A stretch of DNA of 64,000 nucleotides from Luteolibacter pohnpeiensis (GTDB lineage Bacteria; Verrucomicrobiota; Verrucomicrobiia; Verrucomicrobiales; Akkermansiaceae), in NCBI RefSeq assembly GCF_016595435.1, contig NZ_JAENIJ010000003.1:176173-240172 (forward strand), in the 5' to 3' direction. This document shows, piece after piece, positions 46,665-55,745 of this stretch. The stretch's first letter is position 1, and each line of letters begins with the position of its first letter. Below the pieces are notes generated by a model. It was not told where the DNA came from and did no database searches. It saw nothing but the letters and a program-made list of their open reading frames with translations. Made by a program: the position numbers and the translations under genes.

Positions 46665-48782
46665 TCATTCTGACTGCACGACTCGATAGAATCGTTTTGG
46701 CACATCCGCCATATCATCGGGATCGGACACTTGGACGGCCGATCCCGTCCCGGTGATCGGATCGCCGAGTGTTTGCCAACTTCCGGTCTCCAGGGTTTCG
46801 CTCCACTCGACTTCGTAAGTATAACCGACTTCGGTATTGAACGTCATGGTGAAGTGACTGCCGGTGGAATCTGTCGTGGTGGAAACGCTATCAATCGCCA
46901 GCAAGGATTGAGTCGTTCCAGAAGTCGGTGAGTCGGTGGCGTCCGTAGGATCTGTGTCTGCGGTGAATTCTTCGAGGTTGGTGTATCCGTCATTATCGGG
47001 ATCATCCGATGACGTTTGCGCGAGGTCCCCAAAATGTTCGGTCTCCCACCAGTCGGGAAGCCCATCGCTATCGGTATCGACAATCTTCAGTAAATCAAGG
47101 CGGCCACCGGTGACAATTTTCCCGCTCAGGGCGGTTACAGGCGTGGTGTTATTGAGGATGCGGGCAATGTGCTCGCTCATGGATTCCTCGGGGAAATTTC
47201 TCGCAGAAAAAGCAACGGCTGCAGTGAGGAATGGAGTGGCCATGGAGGTGCCGCTCAGAAACTGATAGGCATCGTCGGTGTTGCTGCTGATGACAACGGT
47301 GGCCGTGGTTGGCAAGGTCGCGAGAAGAGCTTCACCGCTTGCTTTGGTGATTTGCAGTGCGGGCAACCAGTCGCCTTCCGCGCCGAGGGTCCAGCCAGCG
47401 GATTCGCTGAGTGACTCATCGGTGTTGTCATAAATGATGGCGGCGATCGCTCCGGCAGCTTTCGCGTTGGAGACCTTGGTGGCGAAGGTGAGGGTGCCAC
47501 GCTGTATCAGAGCAATATTTCCCGCAACACTGGTGGGGAACTCCGAGGTGTTGCCGATGCCGCAATCGACCAAGGTCCCGCTGACGCCTGCGGAATCGGT
47601 GGTTTCTGAATATTCCAACTGGCTCGCATCGATCTCTTCATCATTGGCGGTGAAACTGATGGAGACGCTGGTCAGGCTGAGTGGCATGGTGGACTTGATG
47701 TTCACTCCAGGTGCGGCGATGTCGACGGAGGTGGCTCCGTAGTTGGAGAAACTCGCCAGTCCGTTGGTTTGGCTTAGCGCGGCAACGGCGATGACATTGC
47801 TACTGTCGTAGGATGCCGGATAGAGTGGGCTGCTATCGTTGTTCGTACCATCATTGCCGGCTGCGGCGCAAATCACGATGCCAGCATCTCGCAATGCTTT
47901 GATGCTGGTGTATTCGCTGTTGCTAAATGAGCTGCCGCCATAGGAAGCGTTGACTGCGACGATATTGACGCCGCTTTCCTTGAGGGCGATCACGTAATTG
48001 ATCGCGCTCATCACGGCGGAAGTTTGCATCGTGTCTCCGTCAGTAGAGACTTTGAGCGGCAGAATCTTGGTTTTGTAATCCACGCCGATCACCCCGATCT
48101 CATTGTTACCCGTGGCGCCGATGGTTCCGGCCACGTGAGTTCCGTGCTCTCCGGAATCGGTGATGGTCGCGGTCTTACTCGCGAAATCATAGCCGTGGAC
48201 GTCGTCAATGTAGCCGTTGCCATCATCATCGATTCCGTTGCCAGCGATTTCTCCCGGATTCGTCCAGATATTATCAGCGAGGTCGGGGTGGGTGATATCG
48301 ACTCCAGTATCAATGACTGCCACCACCACTTCGTCGCTATCTGGTTTGGCAAGTGCCCAAGCGCTTTGAAATTCGATATCGACCCCAGCCGTGCCGGTGG
48401 TTCCGTTGACGGTCTGGCCGGTATTCTCGAGTCCCCAAAGTTGGCTGAATTGTGGATCATCATCGCCAAGGGCAGTGACGTGGCGAATGTAATCCGGCTC
48501 GACGGATTCGACTTGAGGGTCTGCGCTAAACTCTTGGATCAACTCCGCAGTTGTCTTACCGTCTTGTTGAATCACTCCGGAAACTCGATTGCTGTGTTTG
48601 CCGATGCGCTGGAAGCGTTTGGTGAAACGCGCGGATTTTCCGTTCACCGTCGTGGTGGCGTCCTGTTCGGCAACTCCGGGTTTGAAAGTGACGAGGACTT
48701 CCCCTTCCACATAGGCATCTGCAGCGGAAACGACAGATGCGGTGCCCAGGAGAACGGGCAGAAGACATGCTAGGATTTTCAT
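46665..48782 (-). CDS. Secreted subtilisin-like serine protease with PA insert and Ca-binding repeats
   Basis: A 705-residue S8 peptidase. Signal peptide (MKILACLLPVLLGTASVVSA), I9-type propeptide (GEVLVTFKPGVAEQD to VESVEPDYI), then the catalytic domain with Asp in VVVAVIDTGVD, His in EHGTHVAGTIG and Ser in LSGTSMATPFL. A PA-like domain is inserted before the serine (GNIALIQRGTLTFATKVSNA). The C-terminus has the TSP3-like acidic run DTDSDGLPDWWETEHFGD and DNDGYTNLEEFTADTDPTDA, then a beta-sandwich domain ending FYRVVQSE. This tail is typical of verrucomicrobial secreted proteins. Confidence 0.95.
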   Translation of the reverse strand: MKILACLLPVLLGTASVVSAADAYVEGEVLVTFKPGVAEQDATTTVNGKSARFTKRFQRIGKHSNRVSGVIQQDGKTTAELIQEFSADPQVESVEPDYIRHVTALGDDDPQFSQLWGLENTGQTVNGTTGTAGVDIEFQSAWALAKPDSDEVVVAVIDTGVDITHPDLADNIWTNPGEIAGNGIDDDGNGYIDDVHGYDFASKTATITDSGEHGTHVAGTIGATGNNEIGVIGVDYKTKILPLKVSTDGDTMQTSAVMSAINYVIALKESGVNIVAVNASYGGSSFSNSEYTSIKALRDAGIVICAAAGNDGTNNDSSPLYPASYDSSNVIAVAALSQTNGLASFSNYGATSVDIAAPGVNIKSTMPLSLTSVSISFTANDEEIDASQLEYSETTDSAGVSGTLVDCGIGNTSEFPTSVAGNIALIQRGTLTFATKVSNAKAAGAIAAIIYDNTDESLSESAGWTLGAEGDWLPALQITKASGEALLATLPTTATVVISSNTDDAYQFLSGTSMATPFLTAAVAFSARNFPEESMSEHIARILNNTTPVTALSGKIVTGGRLDLLKIVDTDSDGLPDWWETEHFGDLAQTSSDDPDNDGYTNLEEFTADTDPTDATDSPTSGTTQSLLAIDSVSTTTDSTGSHFTMTFNTEVGYTYEVEWSETLETGSWQTLGDPITGTGSAVQVSDPDDMADVPKRFYRVVQSE

Positions 48783-48791
48783 TCGTTGATT

Positions 48792-48821
48792 GGATCTCGG
48801 GGGAGCGGATCTCGTGGGAGC
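48792..48821. repeat. Short tandem repeat upstream of the subtilisin gene
   Basis: Two adjacent 15-base units GGATCTCGGGGGAGC and GGATCTCGTGGGAGC differ at one base. It lies 10 bases before the start codon of the protease, in its leader, and may be a slippage product. Confidence 0.5.
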
Positions 48822-48867
48822 GAATGGTCAGTGGCAGCCTGCTGCCGATGAAGTCGTGGAGTGAGTC

Positions 48868-50814
48868 TTACATCAGTGCAGCAAATTGCAATGGCTCAAG
48901 TGTGAGTTTTTGGGTGGCGACTATGGTGCGCCCTGCGATGATGTCCGTAAAGGTTTTCCGCATTCCCAATTGGCGTAGGCGCGTTGCCGGCAAATCCTGC
49001 GGATGCTCGGAGAAATTGGCGAGGCAGAGAATGCTTTGCCCTTCGCTGCTACGGAAATAGCCGAAAACGTGAGGATTGCCGGTATCGATGAACTCGGTGT
49101 GGCATTCGTTGAAGGCGTGGTTGTTTTTGCGGATTTGAGAAAGCTTTAGAATGCCGTTGAAAATGCGCCCTTCCACGCTTTCTGGATCGCGCCGCCGTTC
49201 GGCCTTTTCCCAATCGAATGGCGGACGATGCAACCAGCGGTCATCGCCGTCCTTGCCGATGTCATCGTGATAGGAGTGGTCGTTGAGTTGGCCGATTTCA
49301 TCTCCCAAATAAATCAATGGCACGCCGCCGATGGTGAAAAGGATGCTGTGGAGCAGGAGAATCCGCTGGATCGCCTGGCCAATTTGGAAATCGTCGTTTT
49401 CTTCCAGCGCTTTTTCCAATCCGCAGAGCGATGCGGTGGTCCCACAGATCCGGGCGTCTCCCGTGACGGGATTGAGTTGGAAAAGTTTTCCGCGGGCGAA
49501 ACTCGACGGTTCCTCGCCACAGAAAAAGCGATTGAGGAACCAGCGGTGATCGCCTGGATTGATGTTCATTTCCCATAGATCGCGATCTTCAAATCCCCAG
49601 CCGATATCATCGTGGCAACGGATGTAGTTCACCCACGAGCAACCGTATGGCAGCTGGAAACGCTTGGGCAGGGACTCGTTCAACATCCGGGCATCGCGGG
49701 TGGCGATGGAGTTCCACAGTTGCACCATCAGCGGTGGATCGTAGGACAAATGGCACTCGCGCTCTGAAACGTAGCGTTTGATCTCATCCGGTGCGACGAT
49801 GGCCTCTGATTTGAAAACCAGAGCCGGCGCGGCGATGCGAGCCATGGCGTTGAACGCCTGGATCAACAGGTGAGCATTCTCCAGGTTTTCACAGGAGGTG
49901 CCTTTTTCCTTCCACAAAAACGGCACGGCATCCATGCGCAGCATCTCCACACCGGCGTTGGCAAGGAACAACATTTCGCCAGCCATCGCATTGAAAACAG
50001 CCGGGTTCTCGTAATTGAGATCCCATTGGAAATTGTTAAATGTCGTCCAGATCCATTTACCGAGAGACGTGCGGTAAGTGAACGATCCCGGATGCGCGTC
50101 CGGGAAAATCGGCCGCAGCGTTCGCTCGTATTCATCGGGCTCATGCCGATCCGGGAACATTCGGTAATACGATTGGTATTCGACTTCACCTGCCAGCGCC
50201 CGCATCGCCCATTCATGTTCGTCGGAGGTGTGGTTGAACACGAAATCCAATACCAAGCTCATCCCTTGCTGGCGCAGCTCCGCGGAGAGCTCCCTGAGTT
50301 CATCCATCGTCCCGATCGATGGATCCAGATCGCGGTAACTGCTGATTGCGTAGCCTCCGTCATCATCGCCCGCCGGGCTTTTGAAGAGCGGCATTAGGTG
50401 CAGGTAAGTGACACCGATTTCCTTAAGGTAGCTGATTTTCTCGCGCAATCCCGCCAGATCTCCGGCGAAAAGATCGACATAAGCCATAGCGCCCACCACG
50501 CGATTGGACTGATACCAATGCGGATGGCCTTCGCGGATGGCATCGAGAGATTTCAAATCTCCGGGGCGGTCCAACCAGGATTGGGCGGCCGTTTGGAGGA
50601 TGGCTTCTACGTGGAAAAAGAAATCGTAGCTCGGCCCGTAGATTCTCCACAACAGATCGAACAGGACAGGGAAGTGGTCTTCCAGACGGGATTCAAATGC
50701 CTGCCAATCCGCAGACTCCACTTCATCAGGAAACGTTTTATGCAACCTGGCCAGCAGGCGTTGCAGTGAAAGTCGGCTTTCTTTGGCGGTGGAGGTGGGG
50801 ACGGAGTTTTGCAT
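48868..50814 (-). CDS. Amylosucrase (GH13)
   Basis: A 648-residue GH13 enzyme related to amylosucrase, which makes alpha-glucan from sucrose. I start at the ATG at 50814; the longer reading adds an unrelated head. Residues 1-90 form the helical N-domain (FPVLFDLLWRIYGPSYDFFF). The barrel has LHLMPLFKSPAGDDDGGYAI, VLDFVFNHTSDEH, the nucleophile in EMLRMDAVPFLWK, acid/base Glu in VFKSEAIVAP and the third Asp in IRCHDDIGW. IYLGDEIGQLND and a domain C follow. Other GH13 members such as sucrose hydrolase cannot be excluded. Confidence 0.88.
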   Translation of the reverse strand: MQNSVPTSTAKESRLSLQRLLARLHKTFPDEVESADWQAFESRLEDHFPVLFDLLWRIYGPSYDFFFHVEAILQTAAQSWLDRPGDLKSLDAIREGHPHWYQSNRVVGAMAYVDLFAGDLAGLREKISYLKEIGVTYLHLMPLFKSPAGDDDGGYAISSYRDLDPSIGTMDELRELSAELRQQGMSLVLDFVFNHTSDEHEWAMRALAGEVEYQSYYRMFPDRHEPDEYERTLRPIFPDAHPGSFTYRTSLGKWIWTTFNNFQWDLNYENPAVFNAMAGEMLFLANAGVEMLRMDAVPFLWKEKGTSCENLENAHLLIQAFNAMARIAAPALVFKSEAIVAPDEIKRYVSERECHLSYDPPLMVQLWNSIATRDARMLNESLPKRFQLPYGCSWVNYIRCHDDIGWGFEDRDLWEMNINPGDHRWFLNRFFCGEEPSSFARGKLFQLNPVTGDARICGTTASLCGLEKALEENDDFQIGQAIQRILLLHSILFTIGGVPLIYLGDEIGQLNDHSYHDDIGKDGDDRWLHRPPFDWEKAERRRDPESVEGRIFNGILKLSQIRKNNHAFNECHTEFIDTGNPHVFGYFRSSEGQSILCLANFSEHPQDLPATRLRQLGMRKTFTDIIAGRTIVATQKLTLEPLQFAALM

Positions 50815-50977
50815 TTTTGAATTCCGGACAGGCAGAAATAGGCGTGGTGGAAATGTTGACGGAGGTCCTGCTCCGCAGACATTCATCCTAGCGGCAATTC
50901 GGTGATTTCGCAAACGTTGCGGATCAATCCGTGCGGTCGATCGAATTCCAGCTCAAGCCGGAGGATGCCAAGTACTC

Positions 50978-51874
50978 TCATTTTTCTAACCGAAATAAGC
51001 GCTTTGGATGCAATTCGGTCTCATGGACTCTGCCATAGTCGACCTCCATCCGGCCATCTGGATGCTCATGGTAAATTTCGACAAATCGGTGATCAAAGCG
51101 GACATCACTCCACAAATAATCGGCCTCACTGTGAACGCTCGCGGGAATCACAGTGTCGACACAGACGATCGAGGCCATGAAGCGGCTGGCGGAGGATTCT
51201 AGTGATGCCGGCGTCACTCCGAACAACGGACTGGTTTCGTCAATCACGTGGCGAATGGTGAGCGCCGTGGGAAATAAAATCAGCCGATCGTATTCCAGTT
51301 TGAGCGTGTGAAATCGCCTCGCATCTTCTTCGTCATCAATGGCTTCTTTCCTCACCATCATCAGACGAAACTCGGCATCGACCATGGTCTGATGATAAAG
51401 ATTCGCCACTCGGAACTGGAGCGTTGGCATTCCATTGTAGTGGCAAATCACCAGATGGTCACTGAAGAGCAATTGGGCCACCGGCCGGGAAAATCGAACG
51501 AAGATGAGCCCTGTGATCGCGGCCGTGAAGAACATCCCGACCATGATTTCCAAAGTGGTGACGATGTCCCCGTAAGCCGTCTTTGGATAAACGTGCCCGT
51601 ATCCCACCGTGGATAAAGTTTGGACACTGTAGAAAAATGCTCCCGGAAATGATCCCTGCGGCACCTCCGCGAGACATGGCCCTCCCAAGGTGAATGCAGT
51701 GGCGAAGAGTAGATTGAGCAAAAGGTAGACAGCCAGGACCGCCAGCAAAAATCTCGGCCACGTCAGGGATAAAATGTTGCGGTAAAGATCTCTCCACCCC
51801 AGGTGAATCGAGTTTTTACGGACAAACTCGATTTTCCCAGCCTGGACGGAAATCGTGGAGGATTGCTTTTTCAT
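50978..51874 (-). CDS. Inward-rectifier potassium channel (KirBac type)
   Basis: A 298-residue channel: short N-terminal slide-helix region, TM1 (FLLAVLAVYLLLNLLFATAF), pore helix with selectivity filter TVGYGH (in STVGYGHVYPKTAYGD), TM2 (LEIMVGMFFTAAITGLIFVRFSRP) and a cytoplasmic beta-sandwich beginning QLLFSDHLVICHYNG, as in KirBac1.1. Passive K+ flux across the inner membrane. The residue after YG is H rather than the usual F/D, within KirBac variation. Confidence 0.95.
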   Translation of the reverse strand: MKKQSSTISVQAGKIEFVRKNSIHLGWRDLYRNILSLTWPRFLLAVLAVYLLLNLLFATAFTLGGPCLAEVPQGSFPGAFFYSVQTLSTVGYGHVYPKTAYGDIVTTLEIMVGMFFTAAITGLIFVRFSRPVAQLLFSDHLVICHYNGMPTLQFRVANLYHQTMVDAEFRLMMVRKEAIDDEEDARRFHTLKLEYDRLILFPTALTIRHVIDETSPLFGVTPASLESSASRFMASIVCVDTVIPASVHSEADYLWSDVRFDHRFVEIYHEHPDGRMEVDYGRVHETELHPKRLFRLEK

Positions 51875-52014
51875 GGTTAAACCGCAAAGGCGCTCTGGGG
51901 AAATCTTATGGAGCTGGATCGTGCCGTGTCGATGGATCTTCTCTCGCTTCGCTCAATCTAACGGGGCGAGAAATCATCTTGCTGAAAATTGCTAAATGGA
52001 GACGATGCCAAGAT

Positions 52015-52986
52015 ATGTCTGCAGACGGAACTGGAGAGTTGATTGGAAAAGCGGTGGTGTATGGCTTGGTCGCCACGGGAGTTCTGGGCGGCGGGCTGCT
52101 GTTCATGATTTCACTCATCAAATCGATCACCAAGGGCAAGGGCGTTTGGGTCATTTGGTGCGTTCTTTCCGGCGTGGTGGCTTTGGTTTCAAGTTTGTTG
52201 GGGGTTGGTGTGGTAGTGAACCTCGTTGGGAAGTCGAGTTTGGCCCATGAGACCGATGACCCGAAGTATCGGATTTTTTCCGAAGATTTACACAGTCACC
52301 TGGATATTCCCAAAAGCTGGAAGGAGAAAGCTTCCCTGAATGACTACGCTGCTATCGGAGCCACAAGTCGGAATGAGCAAGTTTGCGCGATGGTAATCAC
52401 GGATTCCAAATTGGATATCGCGGGTGGATTGGAAGACTTTGACCAACTAACGACCGGTAAACTTTTTGAGGCACTGGGTAATCCAGAGCTATCGGCTGCA
52501 GAATCGCAAACCATGGGGGGATGCCCGGCGATATACCATCGGCTTCAAGGCACAACAAATGGCATCAATATTGTATATCACCGATATTCGGTCGAGACGG
52601 CAAAGTCATATCATCAAGTGATAGCCTGGACTTCCATTTCCAAAGAACAGGAGATGTTGCCGTTGATGATGGAAGTGATCAAAAGCTTTGGTTCGGATGA
52701 CGGGCCGCCCACCCGGGAAACAGTGCCTGGTGACCAAGTCTCTGAAGCCCTACGCAACCGGGTTGCCCGAGTGATTGCGACCACCCTGCATCTCGATGGG
52801 GAATCCGTTTCCATGGATCAAAAACTGGGCCAGGATTTACAAATGGATGCCCTCGCCATGGACGAAGTGCTTCATGCCATGGAAGAAGAATTCGGAGTCA
52901 CGATATCCGAGAATGAAATTGAAAATCTCAGCACCGTGGCGGACTTTGCAGTGCTGATCGAGGCGAAGGCAGACGTTGCCAATTAG
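52015..52986 (+). CDS. Membrane protein with C-terminal acyl-carrier-like domain lacking the phosphopantetheine serine
   Basis: A 323-residue protein from the ATG at 52015. Two N-terminal membrane helices (AVVYGLVATGVLGGGLLFM and VWVIWCVLSGVVALVSSLLGVGVVV) are followed by a PsbP/DUF1795-like soluble domain (about residues 80-230; FSEDLHSHLDIPKSWKE, GTTNGINIVYHRYS). Residues 243-318 align without gaps over about 70 positions to acyl carrier protein (VARVIATTLHLDGESVSMDQ, QDLQMDALAMDEVL, HAMEEEFGVTISENEIENLS). The DSL serine that carries phosphopantetheine in ACP is Ala279 here (MDAL). It therefore cannot be an active acyl carrier and may bind a partner protein instead. No ACP-dependent synthase is nearby. 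Composition is near the local average. Confidence 0.75.
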   Translation: MSADGTGELIGKAVVYGLVATGVLGGGLLFMISLIKSITKGKGVWVIWCVLSGVVALVSSLLGVGVVVNLVGKSSLAHETDDPKYRIFSEDLHSHLDIPKSWKEKASLNDYAAIGATSRNEQVCAMVITDSKLDIAGGLEDFDQLTTGKLFEALGNPELSAAESQTMGGCPAIYHRLQGTTNGINIVYHRYSVETAKSYHQVIAWTSISKEQEMLPLMMEVIKSFGSDDGPPTRETVPGDQVSEALRNRVARVIATTLHLDGESVSMDQKLGQDLQMDALAMDEVLHAMEEEFGVTISENEIENLSTVADFAVLIEAKADVAN

Positions 52987-53154
52987 GGTTTTCTAAAGGC
53001 CACATCCGGTGACGGAGTCGAATCATGGCGGTCTCTTGGATCGGATAAATCGTGGGAAATTCGGTGGTTTTTTCGCTGACCTCGACGGCGGCTGCCGTGC
53101 TATTCATCACCATGCCACGCGTAGATTGAGCTGTCCCAGTCGAAGTAGGTTGTA

Positions 53155-53640
53155 AATGAGGCACCTCTCTTACGATACCTATCTTAGCAATCCGGTCCGC
53201 GCCCATCTGCCACACTTGCGCACCGAACACATGTTCGGCTCGCGCTCGGATCCAGCTCTCCTTGCGATTTTTCTTTTCTGCGCTTTGGTTAGCGGTTTGC
53301 GCCTTGACCCCTTCTGGCAAATGCGTGCCTTGCCTTTTTGCGCTGCTGTATCGCCATTGTTCCGCAAACAAGTCCGTCACATCATCGGCTCCCAGCTTTT
53401 CTTTAAAAATGCCAGATCATGCTTTTGTCGGGAATCGCATCGCCCGGAACCATGTCAAGGAAGCGCATGAAGCTGAAACGATCAAGAATCTGTTCTTTGG
53501 TCTGCGCCTCGGAAAGCGCGTGGTATTTTTGCATCACCACGATTTTGAATCGTGAAAACGAAGTCAACTTGTCGAGCGGCGTCATGCGTTGCACCATTTT
53601 TATCATGATCAAGTTGTCCGAAAAGATCCTGCTGGTTGCT
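53155..53640 (-). pseudogene. IS5-family transposase relic (frameshifted, internally deleted)
   Basis: Minus-strand fragments of an IS5-type transposase. The N-terminal part reads PLDKLTSFSRF, MQKYHALSEAQTKEQ, ILDRFSFMRFLDMVPGDAIP, DKSMIWHF, then a stop from one extra T in the run before the next AAA; the following frame continues KEKLGADDVTDLFAEQ. The C-terminal part reads ARICQKGSRRKPLTKAQK in one frame and NRKESWIRARAEHVFGAQVW in another, so a second frameshift separates them. The middle of the protein, including the DDE aspartates, is gone. No clear terminal repeats remain. It is a nonfunctional remnant of a once mobile element. Confidence 0.8.
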
Positions 53641-53660
53641 GCCGGGTCGTCGAAATCCCA

Positions 53661-53715
53661 TGCTGTGGTCTAACTGAAATCTACGGCTATGGTAAGAGGT
53701 TTTCGGATGTGACCT
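53661..53715. repeat. Degenerate repeat, copy 1
   Basis: About 55 bases that align without gaps, at roughly 73% identity, with 54511-54565. The two copies flank the AT-rich gene at 53756-54466. A third, truncated and inverted copy is recognisable near 52990-53030, adjacent to the end of the ACP-like gene. Confidence 0.55.
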
Positions 53716-53755
53716 AAAAAGAGAATCGTGCGTCACTTTGAAGCATCAGACATAT

Positions 53756-54466
53756 TTATTTGAGAGTTAATACATGATCATATCTCCATGCTTTTAAAAT
53801 ATCGGCTCGATGCCCCGAAAACCTAAGCAAACTGTATACGCCTCCAGAAGGGAAAGAAGAGGCATATGCGGACTGAGAGTCTCTTCCTGATTTTAGATCA
53901 AGGATGAAACTTTCGCCATAAGTGGCAAGCTCTGATTCATCATGAGGAACTCTTACCGTAACCTTTTTCTCATTCGTCAAATATACTGAGTATTCTTTAT
54001 CTAATTCATTTAAAGCAAGCTTTGCTTTCCCGATCTGCTTTTCATTTAGCTCGGCGAGCAATTCTTTCTTATATAACTTCCACGCTTTGACTTCATCATT
54101 GGTTGGTGGCTTAATGGAAATCTCATAGGTGAACGCATTAAAATATTCAGGATTTTCATGAGATGCGACATTATATACACGATGAAGTTCCTCTTCTTTA
54201 AGGTAGTCTTCGAATTCTTCTTTAACTCTATTGATTGCAAGCCAATCTTCATCGGTCAATTCATCATTATGCAATCTCGTTTTCGAGCGGCTTGATAGGT
54301 CTTCTATCGTATCATGAGAATTAAATAAGGAGGAGTTTTGTGCATTTTTTCTGGCGCTCTCCCGACTCTGGAAAGGTTCTAATGGATTCCTCGATCGGCT
54401 TAATAAAAATATTAAAATAAGAACCCCTGCACAGGCGATTAATGGTATTTTCTTTCTGAAAGTCAT
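53756..54466 (-). CDS. AT-rich membrane-anchored protein of unknown function
   Basis: A 236-residue protein from the ATG at 54466 (a TTG at 54478 is less likely). The N-terminus is a membrane anchor (KKIPLIACAGVLILIFLLSR). A long charged, coiled-coil-prone region follows (HNDELTDEDWLAINRVKEEF, EDYLKEEELHRVY, KAWKLYKKELLAELNEKQIG) and the C-terminus is globular. Base composition is clearly lower in GC than that of its neighbours. It is flanked by degenerate repeats and lies beside a transposase relic, which suggests acquisition by transfer. No family recognised. Confidence 0.6.
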   Translation of the reverse strand: MTFRKKIPLIACAGVLILIFLLSRSRNPLEPFQSRESARKNAQNSSLFNSHDTIEDLSSRSKTRLHNDELTDEDWLAINRVKEEFEDYLKEEELHRVYNVASHENPEYFNAFTYEISIKPPTNDEVKAWKLYKKELLAELNEKQIGKAKLALNELDKEYSVYLTNEKKVTVRVPHDESELATYGESFILDLKSGRDSQSAYASSFPSGGVYSLLRFSGHRADILKAWRYDHVLTLK

Positions 54467-54510
54467 AACGCATATCAAAATCTAGATCGCATCCGGTAAT
54501 CGCTTTCCAT

Positions 54511-54565
54511 GGCCATGATCTATCTGAAATTCACGGCAATGGGAAGCGGTTGCCGAATGTGGCTT
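54511..54565. repeat. Degenerate repeat, copy 2
   Basis: Partner of the copy at 53661-53715, same orientation, on the other side of the AT-rich gene. The core CTGAAAT ... ACGGC ... ATGG ... CGGATGTG or CGAATGTG is the best conserved part. Confidence 0.55.
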
Positions 54566-54584
54566 TTAGCTCCTCAAAAACTCC

Positions 54585-55643
54585 TCAGTTATCCTTCGTC
54601 TCTTTGGCGCTTTCTGCTTCCTTTGCTTTTCGTTCTTCCAGCACCCGGCGAAGGAAGGAATCAGGGCCCGCTTCGCGATAGGCGGTAAGCCAAATTTCTG
54701 CCAGTGTGCGACCACCGCTTAGCAATCGCTGCTCAATGAATTTCTTTCCTTCTTCGGATTTCACCGGATTTTCCGCTCTGAAGGCGCCTTTCTTTTCCAA
54801 TTGATAGATCGGTTCAACGAAAGCGTGCTGTGCCTGAATGTATTCGAATACTTTGGCGAAAACTGGATCTCCCGAGCCTTCAGTCAGTGTCCACGCACTG
54901 ACTGGTTTAACTTCGGGCAGCATGTCGGAAAGCTGAATGCCGGATTGTTGAATAAAGCCCCCGTCGATCCAGGCATGGAATCCGGACCAGCGTGTATAGT
55001 CATTCGGATTATCACCAACCCAGCCATTATGATGAATCGTGATGTGCAGTGGCTGTGAGCCGTCGCCGACATAGTGTCCCATCGTGCCCATGATGTAGAT
55101 GATGTTGGCCTTTGCGTTGGCAATTTCATCGGGCGTGCCCAATGCTTCGAGTTCTTTCAGATAGGAAAATCCAGACTTTAGTTTTCCATAATCTTCAGCA
55201 ATTTGCCATGGCAGAAATCCGGGCCATTCCGCAGTATGATCTGCATTTTTCTCCGGATCGACTTTCGGGAAAGCTGCCAGGTGTGATGCGCGTCCAGCTG
55301 CAAATTGAGTGACGAAGTCATATCGCATGGGGGGGAGCTTCTGAGGATTCAACCCCGCCATTTGAATTTGTTCGTAATCCAGATAATGATTCGGACTGGA
55401 GAAATGCTTGATGGGAAGATCCTGGGTATTCCGCCAGCGATCCGGCTCGCCTGCGAGGAATGCGATGCGTTCGGCGGCTGCAGGTTCTTTGACAAATGAG
55501 GGGAAATCCGCAGGCAGCGATGCGAGGGCGATCTGGTTGACCATCCGGTGGCCCTGATAATCCCAGCCGAGTGCGGTGGGCACGCTCAGGAGAGAAAGAA
55601 TGCAGATCAGCCCGGGCAGCGCTTTGGACGCGGATTCGTTCAT
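54585..55643 (-). CDS. S1/P1-type zinc nuclease
   Basis: A 352-residue exported protein (signal peptide to ALG, so the mature N-terminus is the metal-binding W of WDYQGHRMVNQIA). The further zinc-ligand histidines and aspartates appear in KHFSSPNHYLDYEQI, GTMGHYVGDGSQPLHITIHHNGW and SGFHAWIDGGF. These match the S1/P1 nuclease fold (trinuclear zinc), which degrades single-stranded nucleic acids and can release 3'-phosphate. The C-terminal 30 residues are charged and low complexity. Confidence 0.88.
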   Translation of the reverse strand: MNESASKALPGLICILSLLSVPTALGWDYQGHRMVNQIALASLPADFPSFVKEPAAAERIAFLAGEPDRWRNTQDLPIKHFSSPNHYLDYEQIQMAGLNPQKLPPMRYDFVTQFAAGRASHLAAFPKVDPEKNADHTAEWPGFLPWQIAEDYGKLKSGFSYLKELEALGTPDEIANAKANIIYIMGTMGHYVGDGSQPLHITIHHNGWVGDNPNDYTRWSGFHAWIDGGFIQQSGIQLSDMLPEVKPVSAWTLTEGSGDPVFAKVFEYIQAQHAFVEPIYQLEKKGAFRAENPVKSEEGKKFIEQRLLSGGRTLAEIWLTAYREAGPDSFLRRVLEERKAKEAESAKETKDN

Positions 55644-55745
55644 ACTAGGAATTGTGCGTGTTCACGCCGTTTTGGCGAGTAGATATCGTGGGGCCTGACA
55701 GCGCGCTTTGACGAAGTCCGGCATTTGGTGTTTGATGCAGCTTTT

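Larger units (their letters stand above)
52987..53755. other. Degenerate intergenic stretch
   Basis: This gap of about 770 bases has no intact gene. It contains a decayed IS5-type transposase (see separate entry) and at its two ends partial copies of a degenerate repeat. Nothing else is visible. Confidence 0.7.

Noticed and set aside
52928..53380. Apparent 150-residue minus-strand protein
   Set aside because: It mixes one transposase frame with noncoding sequence; better explained as the IS5 relic.
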